DNA of 8,823 nt from positions 1-8,823 of the forward strand of contig SLEY01000358.1 in NCBI GenBank assembly GCA_007124535.1, given 5' to 3'. Below are positions 1-7,873 of the stretch, piece by piece (position 1 is the stretch's first letter; every line of letters begins with the position of its first letter). The position numbers and the translations under genes are program-made. The DNA is from Planctomycetaceae bacterium. GTDB taxonomy: Bacteria; Planctomycetota; Planctomycetia; Pirellulales; Pirellulaceae. The notes below the pieces were generated by a model. It had not been told where the DNA came from. It did not search any database and saw only the letters and a program-made list of their open reading frames with translations.

Positions 1-18
1 CGGGATCGGCCGACCGAT

Positions 19-987
19 TCAAGCCTGCAGTTTCTTGACACACTCCCGCATGTAGGCGATGCTCTCTTTGGCCAGCGCTTCGGGCCCGGGAGTGTAATCG
101 AAGACCTCAACGGAGACCCAGCGGTCGAATTCGATGTCGAACAAGGCTTCGAAAATCGGCACGAAATCCAAATCGCCCATCCCGGGCCCCTGCAGATTCG
201 GGTCATTGGCGTGCAAGTGCGTCATCCACGACCGGTAGCGGCGGATCAACGTCGGCATCGAATCCTCTTCATGCACCATGGCCTTGCAGTCCAGCATTAT
301 CTTGCAGCACGGCGAATCCACCATTTCCGCCAGTTCGACGGCGTCGGCCGCGTAGGGGAAGAAATTCGTCTCGTCGCCCAGCGGTTCCAGGGCCAGGATC
401 ACGCCCCGGTCTTCCAACACCGGCATGATCGACTTGAACACCTCGGCGGCATATTCCATGCCCTGATCGCGGCTGACGCCTTCCAGCAGGTTGCGTTGCT
501 GGGGCGAGCCGAAAATCATGATGTCGCCGCCCAGATCGGCGCAAAATCTACCCAATTCGGCCAGGTATTCCCCCGTACGTTTGCGGATCTCGGCGTCCGG
601 ATGCGTCAGGTGCAAACCCTCGGTCTTGGCCAGCAGCCAGTGGAGTCCTGCGCATTCCAAGCCCGCGTCTTCCATTTGGCGTCGCAGGCGAGCTCGCCGC
701 CGTGGCGGCACGTCGGTCACGTACGTCTCGATGGTAAACGGAGCGATTTCCAGCCCCGTGTAACCGCACTCGGCTACAAACCGACAGACCTTACCGAACG
801 GCCAGCCCACGAACGTCTCATTGCATTTGGCGAACTTGAAGGGCATTTCGAGTTCCTTGTCCGCGGCCCGACTCAGGGCGGGATTGCCGACCAGGCTCCA
901 GGCGGTGGCCCCCAAGCCCATGGCGGTGGCTTGCTGTAAGAAAGCCCGTCGCGACGACGGATCGGCGTGATTCCTCGCGTGGTGCAT
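19..987 (-). CDS. Tat-exported sugar phosphate isomerase/epimerase-like TIM-barrel protein
   Basis: Predicted 322-residue protein of the xylose isomerase-like TIM-barrel superfamily (the fold shared by hydroxypyruvate isomerase and D-tagatose 3-epimerase). Residues 12-18 read SRRAFLQ, a twin-arginine motif, followed by a hydrophobic stretch and a likely cleavage site near ALSRA-AD (about residue 41), so export by Tat is expected. Likely metal or catalytic residues are E201 (ALEPL), D233 (MLDCKAM), a histidine in HLHAND (257 or 259) and E294 (VSVEVFD), the Glu-Asp-His-Glu set of this family. The frame is open to an ATG at 1137, but I chose the ATG at 987 because a GGAG Shine-Dalgarno lies just upstream and the signal peptide then begins properly. 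It is transcribed divergently from the chaperone cluster. The substrate cannot be told from sequence; planctomycetes carry many exported paralogues, usually linked to carbohydrate breakdown. Confidence 0.85.
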   Translation of the reverse strand: MHHARNHADPSSRRAFLQQATAMGLGATAWSLVGNPALSRAADKELEMPFKFAKCNETFVGWPFGKVCRFVAECGYTGLEIAPFTIETYVTDVPPRRRARLRRQMEDAGLECAGLHWLLAKTEGLHLTHPDAEIRKRTGEYLAELGRFCADLGGDIMIFGSPQQRNLLEGVSRDQGMEYAAEVFKSIMPVLEDRGVILALEPLGDETNFFPYAADAVELAEMVDSPCCKIMLDCKAMVHEEDSMPTLIRRYRSWMTHLHANDPNLQGPGMGDLDFVPIFEALFDIEFDRWVSVEVFDYTPGPEALAKESIAYMRECVKKLQA

Positions 988-1108
988 GTTATTTCTCCAG
1001 GGTAAATCCAGTACGAACGAGGGACTTCGGATCGGCGGATCAATTGGGGCGTCTACCAGCCGGCTGCGGATCCGCGGGGAAGGGACCCAATTCCCTTCCG
1101 ATTCTCCG

Positions 1109-1137
1109 AGTCTACGTTGTCGGGAAAGCCGGGTCAA
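1109..1137 (-). promoter_or_regulatory. Putative sigma-70 type promoter for the leftward isomerase gene
   Basis: On the minus strand TTGACC (1137-1132) and TAGACT (1114-1109) are separated by exactly 17 bp: five of six matches to the -35 consensus and four of six to the -10. Transcription would start near 1102, giving a leader of about 115 nt before the ATG at 987. Found by eye only. A match this good can occur by chance, but its position and orientation fit. Confidence 0.45.
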
Positions 1138-1163
1138 TAATGCACCGCGGCGGCGGCGCGGTC

Positions 1164-1176
1164 TGCCATTATGGCA
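1164..1176. promoter_or_regulatory. Dyad TGCCAT-T-ATGGCA upstream of the sigma-54 element; possible activator site
   Basis: Perfect 6+1+6 inverted repeat about 100 bp upstream of the -24 GG, the usual distance for a bacterial enhancer-binding protein site. The sequence TCTGCCA-NN-ATGG (1162-1174) recurs at 1316-1328. The function is inferred from position and symmetry alone. Confidence 0.3.
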
Positions 1177-1274
1177 CCCCAGCGGCGGCTTGCCCGCTCG
1201 CCGCCCGCCCGACCGCAGCCGCCGAATTGCTCTAACCCCTTTTTTTCACAACGTTTACGGCGTCCCGTTGTATC

Positions 1275-1291
1275 TTGGCACACGGCTTGCT
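1275..1291 (+). promoter_or_regulatory. Putative sigma-54 (RpoN) -24/-12 promoter for groEL-1
   Basis: TTGGCACACGGCTTGCT matches the sigma-54 consensus YTGGCACGRNNNTTGCW at every specified position except the G and R after TGGCAC. The invariant GG (1277-1278) and GC (1289-1290) have the required spacing. Transcription would start near 1302, leaving a leader of about 119 nt before groEL-1. A weaker sigma-70-like pair (TTGTAT at 1268-1273, 17 bp, TGTAAG at 1291-1296) overlaps it and is an alternative. Sigma-54 control of a groESL copy is known in Bradyrhizobium japonicum (groESL3, NifA-dependent). Use here is inferred. Confidence 0.55.
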
Positions 1292-1329
1292 GTAAGGGCA
1301 GTTCCATCATCGCGATCTGCCAGAATGGT

Positions 1330-1360
1330 CTGTACGTACAGCTTGCGAAGCCTTCGCGGG
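1330..1360 (+). promoter_or_regulatory. Two adjacent palindromes in the groEL-1 leader
   Basis: CTGTACGTACAG (1330-1341) is a perfect 12-bp palindrome. It is followed at once by a second inverted repeat whose arms are 1342-1349 and 1353-1360, with perfect GCGAAG/CTTCGC at its core and two G-U pairs if folded as RNA. They would lie about 28-59 nt into a transcript from the sigma-54 element. They could be operators (DNA palindromes) or tandem leader hairpins. CTGT-N4-ACAG has the half-sites of an E. coli LexA box but the wrong spacing. Confidence 0.35.
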
Positions 1361-1420
1361 GCCAGCAATCAATCGTGATGGCGCACTGTTCCCTGTTGTC
1401 TACAAAGGAGGATTCCGGAC

Positions 1421-3121
<1,701 letters not shown>

Positions 3122-3210
3122 CCCCCCCTCGTCGCTTCGTGGAAACTTTCTGAATATTGCAAACCAAGTCGACAAGAACAGCGGAACCCTGACAGGAATA
3201 TAAGGAATAC

Positions 3211-3513
3211 ATGATGGCAAAGATCAAGATTCGACCGTTGGATGATCGTGTGGTAGTGGAGCCGATGGAAGCCGAAGAGACGACGGCGGGTGGGATTGTC
3301 CTGCCGGACACGGCGAGAGAGAAGCCGCAGCGTGGCAAGGTGGTGGCGGTTGGTCCCGGCCGCTTGTTGGACAATGGCCAGCGGGCCGAGATGTCGGTTG
3401 CGGAAGGGGACGAGGTGATCTACGGCAAGTACGGTGGTACGGAGATCGAGATCCACAACGAGGAAGTGAAGATCCTGCGGGAGAGCGACATTCTGGCCAA
3501 AGTGCTGGACTAG
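3211..3513 (+). CDS. groES: 10-kDa co-chaperonin GroES
   Basis: Heptameric lid of the GroEL cage, 100 residues, typical for the family. The mobile loop is recognisable at about residues 21-35 (EETTAGGIVLPDTAR), with the GroEL-binding tripeptide IVL. It is followed by the beta-barrel signatures RGKVVAVGPG and EGDEVIYGKYGGTEI and a C-terminal EESDILA-like segment (ILRESDILAKVLD). The start could be ATG 3211 or ATG 3214; TAAGGAA (3201-3207) serves either, and 3214 would give the family-typical MAKIKIRPLDD. It lies 89 bp after groEL-1 and 97 bp before groEL-2. It is the only groES in the window, so it probably serves both GroEL rings unless other copies exist elsewhere. Confidence 0.96.
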   Translation: MMAKIKIRPLDDRVVVEPMEAEETTAGGIVLPDTAREKPQRGKVVAVGPGRLLDNGQRAEMSVAEGDEVIYGKYGGTEIEIHNEEVKILRESDILAKVLD

Positions 3514-3531
3514 GCTGGAAGCAGAGCGTGC

Positions 3532-3576
3532 GGCGGGCGAGCGGTGCGGCCGACTCGTCCCGCCTCGTGAGGGCGG
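3532..3576 (+). promoter_or_regulatory. Competing hairpins between groES and groEL-2
   Basis: GGCGGGCGAG (3532-3541) can pair with CTCG-T-CCCGCC (3554-3564), a 10-bp stem with one bulge and a 12-nt loop. The right end of that stem, CCGCC (3560-3564), can instead pair with GGCGG (3572-3576), with a 7-nt loop. The two folds exclude each other. No T-run follows, so neither is an intrinsic terminator. A role in mRNA processing or in tuning groEL-2 expression is possible, but GC-rich DNA makes such pairings easily. Confidence 0.35.
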
Positions 3577-3610
3577 AACAAACACGATACACCAAACGAG
3601 GTCGAGACAA

Positions 3611-5230
3611 GTGGCAAAACAACTTCTTTTTGAAGACCACGCCCGGGCAAAGATGCTGCAAGGGGTGGACAGACTGGCGGATGCGGTTGCCGTGACGATG
3701 GGGCCGACCGGTCGGAACGTGATCATCGACAAGTCGTTCGGCGGTCCTTCGGTGACGAAGGACGGCGTGACGGTAGCCAAGGAAATCGAGTTGGAAGACC
3801 GCTTCGAGAACATGGGTTCCAAGCTGGTCATCGAAGTTGCGCAGAAGACATCGGATCTGGCCGGCGACGGCACGACCACGGCCACGGTGCTGGCTCGGTC
3901 ATTCTTCCGCGAGGGTTTGCGGAACATTGTCGCCGGCAGCAATGCGATGGCGATTCGCCGGGGCATCGAGCGGGCGGTGGATGCGGCGGTCGGGCATCTG
4001 TACGAGATCGCCAAGCCGGTGACCAGCAAGGAGGAGGTGGCTCAGGTCGGTGCGATCAGCGCCAACAACGACATGGCCATCGGGCAGCAGTTGGCCGATG
4101 CCCTGGAGCGGGTCGGCAAGGACGGGGTGATCACCGTCGAGGAAGGCAAGCGGAGCGAGACCGAGGTGGAGTTCGTCGATGGGATGCAGTTCGACAAGGG
4201 ATACCTGTCGCCGTATTTCATCAACCGCACGTCGGACATGGACTGCGTGCTGGAGGATTGCCTGCTGCTGATCCATGAGAAGAAGATCAACAACATCCGC
4301 GATTTGGTGCCGATTCTGGAGAAGGTTGGCCAAGCGGGCAAGCCGCTGTTGATCATTGCGGAGGACATCGAGGGCGAGGCCCTGACGTTGCTGGTGGTGA
4401 ACAAGCTGCGGGGCGTGTTGAACGTCTGTGCGGTCAAGGCGCCCGGATTTGGGGATCGCCGCAAAGCGATGTTGGCCGACATTGCCATCCTGACCGGCGG
4501 GGAGATGATCAGCGAGGACCTGGGGATCCAGTTGGAGAAGCTGGAGTTGAGCCATTTGGGTCAAGCCAAGAAGGTCACGGTGGACAAGGACAGCACGACC
4601 ATCGTCGAAGGCGGTGGGGACCGCGAGGCGGTGGAGAAGCGGATCCGCCAGTTGAATCAGCAGATCGAGCAGACCGACAGCGAGTACGACAAGGAGAAGT
4701 ACCAGGAGCGCTTGGCCAAGCTCTCGGGCGGTGTGGCGGTGGTTTCGGTCGGTGCGGACACCGAGGTCGAGATGAAGCAGACCAAGGCCCGGATCGAAGA
4801 CGCCCTGCACGCCACGCGAGCGGCGGTGGAGGAAGGCATCCTTCCCGGCGGGGGCGTGGCGCTGTTGCGCTGCCGTGAGGCGGTGGAGAAGGCGCGGTCG
4901 GCTGCACGCGGCGACGAGAAGATCGGGGTCGACATCGTGCTGCGCTCCCTGGACACGCCGTTGAAGCAAATCGTCGACAACTGTGGTCAGGACGGTTCCG
5001 TGGTGGCCGAAGAGGTTCGCGAAAAGGCGGTCAACGTGGGTTACGACGCCAATACGGGCGAGTACCTGGACATGTTCAAGGCCGGGATCATCGATCCGGT
5101 CAAGGTGGTTCGCACCGCATTGGCCAATGCCGCCAGCATTTCCGGATTGATGCTGACCACGGAAACTTTGGTCACCAAGTACGAACAGGAGGACAAGGAG
5201 AAGCGTCAGGTCGAAGGGGCAGTCGCCTGA
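3611..5230 (+). CDS. groEL: 60-kDa chaperonin GroEL, copy 2, without a GGM tail
   Basis: Second group I chaperonin, 539 residues. ATP-site residues are conserved: D51 in TKDGVTVA, DGTTTAT at 86-92, D397 in RIEDALHATRAAVEEG, D495 in IIDPVKV. Its core is close to the standard sequence (AKEIELEDRFENMG at 56-69, GYLSPYFIN at 197-205, including both apical tyrosines), although GPKGRN is GPTGRN. The C-terminus is charged (about KYEQEDKEKRQVEGAVA) and has no Gly-Gly-Met repeat, so its cavity lining must differ from that of copy 1. It starts at GTG 3611 with GAGGT (3598-3602) eight bases upstream; the first residues, MAKQLLFEDHAR, fit the family start. It lies 97 bp behind groES and is followed by a strong terminator. 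It could form homo-rings or mixed rings with GroEL-1; sequence cannot decide. Confidence 0.97.
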   Translation: MAKQLLFEDHARAKMLQGVDRLADAVAVTMGPTGRNVIIDKSFGGPSVTKDGVTVAKEIELEDRFENMGSKLVIEVAQKTSDLAGDGTTTATVLARSFFREGLRNIVAGSNAMAIRRGIERAVDAAVGHLYEIAKPVTSKEEVAQVGAISANNDMAIGQQLADALERVGKDGVITVEEGKRSETEVEFVDGMQFDKGYLSPYFINRTSDMDCVLEDCLLLIHEKKINNIRDLVPILEKVGQAGKPLLIIAEDIEGEALTLLVVNKLRGVLNVCAVKAPGFGDRRKAMLADIAILTGGEMISEDLGIQLEKLELSHLGQAKKVTVDKDSTTIVEGGGDREAVEKRIRQLNQQIEQTDSEYDKEKYQERLAKLSGGVAVVSVGADTEVEMKQTKARIEDALHATRAAVEEGILPGGGVALLRCREAVEKARSAARGDEKIGVDIVLRSLDTPLKQIVDNCGQDGSVVAEEVREKAVNVGYDANTGEYLDMFKAGIIDPVKVVRTALANAASISGLMLTTETLVTKYEQEDKEKRQVEGAVA

Positions 5231-5277
5231 GCGAGGGGCGTAAGCCTTCCCAGGAGCTGGCGTAACGACGGACTCCC

Positions 5278-5313
5278 AACGGGTCACTTCCCCCGCGAAG
5301 TGACCCGTTTTTT
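5278..5313 (+). terminator. Strong intrinsic terminator after groEL-2
   Basis: A perfect 13-bp stem (AACGGGTCACTTC at 5278-5290 with its complement at 5297-5309) closes a CCCCGC loop and runs into six T residues (5308-5313). It ends 20 bp before the dnaJ start, so it separates the chaperonin unit from dnaJ-grpE or only partly lets transcription through. There is no matching A-run on the left, so it works rightward only. Confidence 0.93.
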
Positions 5314-5333
5314 GAAACGTAAGGAAAAGGGCC

Positions 5334-6482
5334 ATGGCGACTATGGCGGGCAAACGCGATTACTACGAGGTCTTGGGGGTTTCCCGCAGCGCCGCCGAGA
5401 AAGAGATCGCCGCAGCGTACCGCAAGTTGGCGATCCGCTACCATCCGGACAGCCATCCGGGCGACGAGACGGCGACGGCCAAATTCAAGGAGGCGGCCGA
5501 GGCGTACGAGGTGCTGCGAGACTCGGAGAAGCGGGCGATTTACGATCGCTACGGGCATGCCGGGTTGGAGAGCGGCGGGTTTTCGCCCCAGTACTCGGAC
5601 GTGGGCGACATCTTCGAGGCGTTTGGCGATCTGTTCGGTTTCGGGGATCTCTTTGGTGGCGGAGGCGGAGGGCGGCGGCGACGGGTTCGTCGGGGCGCCG
5701 ATATTCGTTGCGACGTCGTGTTGGATTTGGAAGAAGCGGCCCAGGGCGTGACCAAGACGGTTGAATTCCGCCGTAGCGAGGTCTGCGCCACCTGCAAGGG
5801 CAGCGGCAGCCGGCCGGGCAGTTCGCCGGAAACCTGCCGCCGTTGTGGCGGCCGCGGCCAAGTCGTCCAATCGGCGGGAATCCTCCGGGTCCAAACCACC
5901 TGCCCCGCCTGCCGGGGCAGCGGACAATGGATCGCCGATCCGTGTGGCGATTGTCGCGGCTCGGGCTACCGGGACCAACCGGTCAGCTTGGAGGTCTCCA
6001 TCCCCCCGGGCGTGGATACGAACATGCGGATCCGGCTGAGCGGCGAGGGCGAACCGAGTCCGGAGGGCGGGCCCCGCGGCGATTGCTACTGCTTCGTCAC
6101 CGTCCGCCCCCACCGCCTGTTTCAACGGGATGGCACGCATCTGGTCCTGCGACTGCCGATCACCTACAGTCAAGCGGCACTCGGCGCCGACCTCGACGTA
6201 CCCACGCTGACCGGACCCGACCAGATTACGATCCCCGGCGGTACCCAATCCGGCGACGTGTTCCGGTTGGACGGCCGTGGCATGCCGGACCCCCGCGGAG
6301 GTCCCCGAGGCGATCTGCTGATTCAAACCTATATCGAAGTACCCAAAAAACTGACACCGCGGCAAGAGGAATTGTTGCGCGAGTTGGCCGAGGTCGAGAG
6401 CGCGCACGTTTCGCCGCACCGGCAAACCTTTTTGGAGAAACTGACCAGTTACTTCACGACGAGGGAAGAGGACTCCGAGTAA
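5334..6482 (+). CDS. dnaJ: Hsp40 co-chaperone DnaJ (type I)
   Basis: Stimulates the ATPase of DnaK and delivers unfolded clients. The protein has 382 residues, the usual length. J-domain at about residues 8-74 with HPD at 37-39, followed by SHPGD where KNPGD is common. A Gly/Phe-rich linker (about 81-113) ends in a Gly run and Arg-rich patch. All four zinc motifs are intact: CATCKGSG (C151, C154), CRRCGGRG (C168, C171), CPACRGSG (C190, C193) and CGDCRGSG (C204, C207). The C-terminal beta-domains include GDCYCFVTVRPHRLFQRDG and GRGMPDPRGGPRGDL. Start ATG 5334 has AAGGA (5321-5325) upstream; ATG 5343 is a possible alternative. It lies 20 bp after the terminator and 31 bp before grpE. No clear promoter is visible in the short gap. 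Confidence 0.96.
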   Translation: MATMAGKRDYYEVLGVSRSAAEKEIAAAYRKLAIRYHPDSHPGDETATAKFKEAAEAYEVLRDSEKRAIYDRYGHAGLESGGFSPQYSDVGDIFEAFGDLFGFGDLFGGGGGGRRRRVRRGADIRCDVVLDLEEAAQGVTKTVEFRRSEVCATCKGSGSRPGSSPETCRRCGGRGQVVQSAGILRVQTTCPACRGSGQWIADPCGDCRGSGYRDQPVSLEVSIPPGVDTNMRIRLSGEGEPSPEGGPRGDCYCFVTVRPHRLFQRDGTHLVLRLPITYSQAALGADLDVPTLTGPDQITIPGGTQSGDVFRLDGRGMPDPRGGPRGDLLIQTYIEVPKKLTPRQEELLRELAEVESAHVSPHRQTFLEKLTSYFTTREEDSE

Positions 6483-6513
6483 CCCAATCGGGGGCCATTG
6501 AGGACAGGTAATC

Positions 6514-7215
6514 ATGACCAGGGATCAAGCGGACGAAAGACCGGAAATGCAACGACCGGACGATTTGCACGACAAGGAGCACCCCACAGGGGAAACGGCG
6601 GCGGAAGCCACGCCGCCGGAGCAGGCCGCGGGAGCCGCGGAAACAACGCGGACCGGCCCCGTGGAAGAGGCGGTTGAGCAGGCGCAGCTGGTCGTCCAAC
6701 TGGAAGCGGACTTGGCCGAAGTCCAAAACCGGGCCTTGCGTGCCCAAGCGGAACTGGAAAACTTTCGCAAACGGATCCATCGTCAGATGGACGAAGATCG
6801 CAAGTACGCCTTGATGCCCTTCCTCCAGGACCTGCTGCCGGTGCTGGATAATCTGCAACGGGCCATCCACGCGGCGGAAAAACACGCCGCAGCCGGCGAC
6901 AGCCTGTTAGAAGGGGTTCGGCTGGTCGTGCAGCAGTGGCTGGACGTATTTGAAAACCACCACTGCACAGTCATCGCTGCGGAAGGTACACTATTCGATC
7001 CGCACGTCCATGAAGCCATCGCCCAGTTCCCGCATGAAGAAGTGCCTGCCGGCCATGTGATCCAGGCCACGGAAACGGGTTACCTGCTGCACGACCGTGT
7101 GGTCAGGCCCTCCCGGGTGGTCGTTTCGGCGGGTACTCCACCTCCCACGGCCGAGGAGGTTCAAGAGGAGCAGGAACCGCCGGACGATGAGGGCGAATGG
7201 ATCTCGAGTTCGTGA
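6514..7215 (+). CDS. grpE: Nucleotide exchange factor GrpE
   Basis: Releases ADP from DnaK; acts as a dimer with DnaJ in the Hsp70 cycle. At 233 residues it is longer than E. coli GrpE (197), owing to low-complexity ends. Residues 1-50 are acidic, Pro/Ala/Glu-rich and probably disordered. About 50-95 form the long dimer helix and coiled coil (LEADLAEVQNRALRAQAELENFRKR). The head domain carries the family signatures FDPHVHEAI (161-169) and GYLLHDRVVRPSRVVVS (189-205). A second acidic tail follows (about 208-233). Start ATG 6514 has AGGACAGGT just upstream. It sits 31 bp behind dnaJ, so co-transcription is likely. The order dnaJ-grpE without a neighbouring dnaK is less usual than hrcA-grpE-dnaK-dnaJ. 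Confidence 0.93.
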   Translation: MTRDQADERPEMQRPDDLHDKEHPTGETAAEATPPEQAAGAAETTRTGPVEEAVEQAQLVVQLEADLAEVQNRALRAQAELENFRKRIHRQMDEDRKYALMPFLQDLLPVLDNLQRAIHAAEKHAAAGDSLLEGVRLVVQQWLDVFENHHCTVIAAEGTLFDPHVHEAIAQFPHEEVPAGHVIQATETGYLLHDRVVRPSRVVVSAGTPPPTAEEVQEEQEPPDDEGEWISSS

Positions 7216-7297
7216 GGACAGAGAAACACAGCGGCTGGAAGGAGGGCGGCTTGGCTCAAGTCGGATCCTGGTCAGCCAATTTATCGAGGAGAACCGG

Positions 7298-7597
7298 ATG
7301 CCAACTTATGACTATGAATGCAACGAATGTGGTCACACGTTCGAATTGTTCCAAACGTTCCGTGAGCCCGTGAAGCGCAAATGCCCGGAGTGCGGGAAGC
7401 TCAAATTACGGCGTCTGTTCGGCACGGGGGCGGCCCTGCTGTTCAAGGGATCGGGGTTCTACCAGACCGATTACCGGAGCGAATCTTATAAGAAGGCGGC
7501 CGCGGCCGACAAGCCGGCCGAGTCGAAAACGAAGAAATCTGATGGTGAAAAGTCCAAGAGTGGTTCCGGCGAGAAAGCCGTTGCGGCCAGTTCGTGA
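7298..7597 (+). CDS. FmdB-family putative regulatory zinc-ribbon protein
   Basis: Small protein of 99 residues with the FmdB/CxxC_CxxC_SSSS zinc-ribbon signature: MPTYDYECNECGHTFE with C8 and C11, then RKCPECG with C29 and C32. The family-typical FKGSGFYQTDYR follows at 49-60. From about residue 62 the tail is Lys/Ala/Ser-rich and probably disordered. The frame is open further upstream (ATG 7097, inside grpE), but I chose ATG 7298 because it starts the conserved MPTYDYEC and has GAGGAG (7286-7291) six bases upstream. It lies 82 bp behind grpE. The family was named from a methylotroph gene thought to regulate formamidase or amidase; its real biochemical role is not settled, so the regulator label is only a family name. 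Confidence 0.88.
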   Translation: MPTYDYECNECGHTFELFQTFREPVKRKCPECGKLKLRRLFGTGAALLFKGSGFYQTDYRSESYKKAAAADKPAESKTKKSDGEKSKSGSGEKAVAASS

Positions 7598-7808
7598 TGA
7601 GAGCCCATGGCGGTGCCCCTCCTGTGGGACACGATTTTCGCCCGAAAAGGCGGCGGCACTCCCTTTTTGCAGTGAGCGCTGCCGCCTGATCGACCTGGGC
7701 CGCTGGCTTGAGGAAGCCCAGGGTTTACCGGTGGTCGAGGAGGAGCAGTCGGAGCCGGGCAGTTCGGGAAATGTTGCGGGCGACAGCTCGCCCACGTCGG
7801 CGCCCTGA
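7542..7808 (+). CDS. yacG: YacG-like zinc protein, putative DNA gyrase inhibitor
   Basis: Small zinc protein of 88 residues if translated from ATG 7542. The YacG signature is clear: CPSCG (C25, C28), then PFCSERCRLIDLGRWLEE (C43, C47). E. coli YacG binds GyrB and inhibits gyrase; that role is assumed here from family membership. The tail after residue 64 is acidic and low in complexity. The start is uncertain: ATG 7542 overlaps the FmdB-like gene by 56 bp and has only a weak ribosome site, whereas TTG 7581 would shorten the overlap to 17 bp and give a length nearer to other YacG proteins. In either case it probably depends on translation of the gene in front. The link to a chaperone operon is not one I know to be general. 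Confidence 0.82.
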   Translation: MVKSPRVVPARKPLRPVRDESPWRCPSCGTRFSPEKAAALPFCSERCRLIDLGRWLEEAQGLPVVEEEQSEPGSSGNVAGDSSPTSAP

Positions 7809-7873
7809 ACCAACCCCACGCGACGGCCGAAGGCGAGGGTGGCTACGTTTTTTTGGGCAGGAGGAGACGCATC

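Larger units (their letters stand above)
988..1420. other. Divergent intergenic regulatory region between the isomerase gene and groEL-1
   Basis: This 433-bp region has no convincing gene; the short frames crossing it lack family signatures and good ribosome-binding sites. It holds the putative sigma-70 promoter for the leftward gene (1109-1137), a 13-bp dyad at 1164-1176, a GC-rich 8-bp inverted repeat (1183-1190 with 1217-1224), a T7 run (1240-1246), an inverted repeat ACAACG-N12-CGTTGT (1248-1271), a sigma-54 type element (1275-1291), a second copy of the dyad sequence (1316-1328) and two adjacent palindromes (1330-1360). I found no CIRCE operator (TTAGCACTC-N9-GAGTGCTAA) by eye. The size and density of symmetric elements suggest real regulatory content. 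Confidence 0.7.

Noticed and set aside
988..1137. N-terminal extension of the isomerase gene to ATG 1137
   Set aside because: It would place 50 unrelated residues ahead of the Tat signal and would begin inside the putative -35 box; ATG 987 has a good ribosome-binding site.
1240..1246. T7 run after a GC-rich inverted repeat (1183-1190 with 1217-1224) as a terminator
   Set aside because: The stem ends 16 bp before the T-run and has a 26-nt loop, and no rightward gene precedes it.
1330..1341. LexA box
   Set aside because: CTGT and ACAG half-sites are separated by 4 bp, whereas the E. coli box needs 8, and the neighbouring genes are not SOS genes.
988..1420. CIRCE operator or sigma-32 type heat-shock promoter before groEL-1
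   Set aside because: No TTAGCACTC/GAGTGCTAA arms and no CTTGAA-N13-CCCAT pattern were found on reading the region.
3899..5353. Long antisense open frame (484 codons) opposite groEL-2
   Set aside because: Same shadow effect; low-complexity Leu/Asp/His-rich translation and no recognisable domain. It also runs through the terminator.
5172..6515. Antisense open frame opposite dnaJ
   Set aside because: DnaJ on the other strand is complete with all its motifs; the antisense translation has none.
7814..7854. Possible terminator after yacG (T7 at 7848-7854)
   Set aside because: Only 3-4 bp stems can be drawn before the T-run, too weak for an intrinsic terminator.
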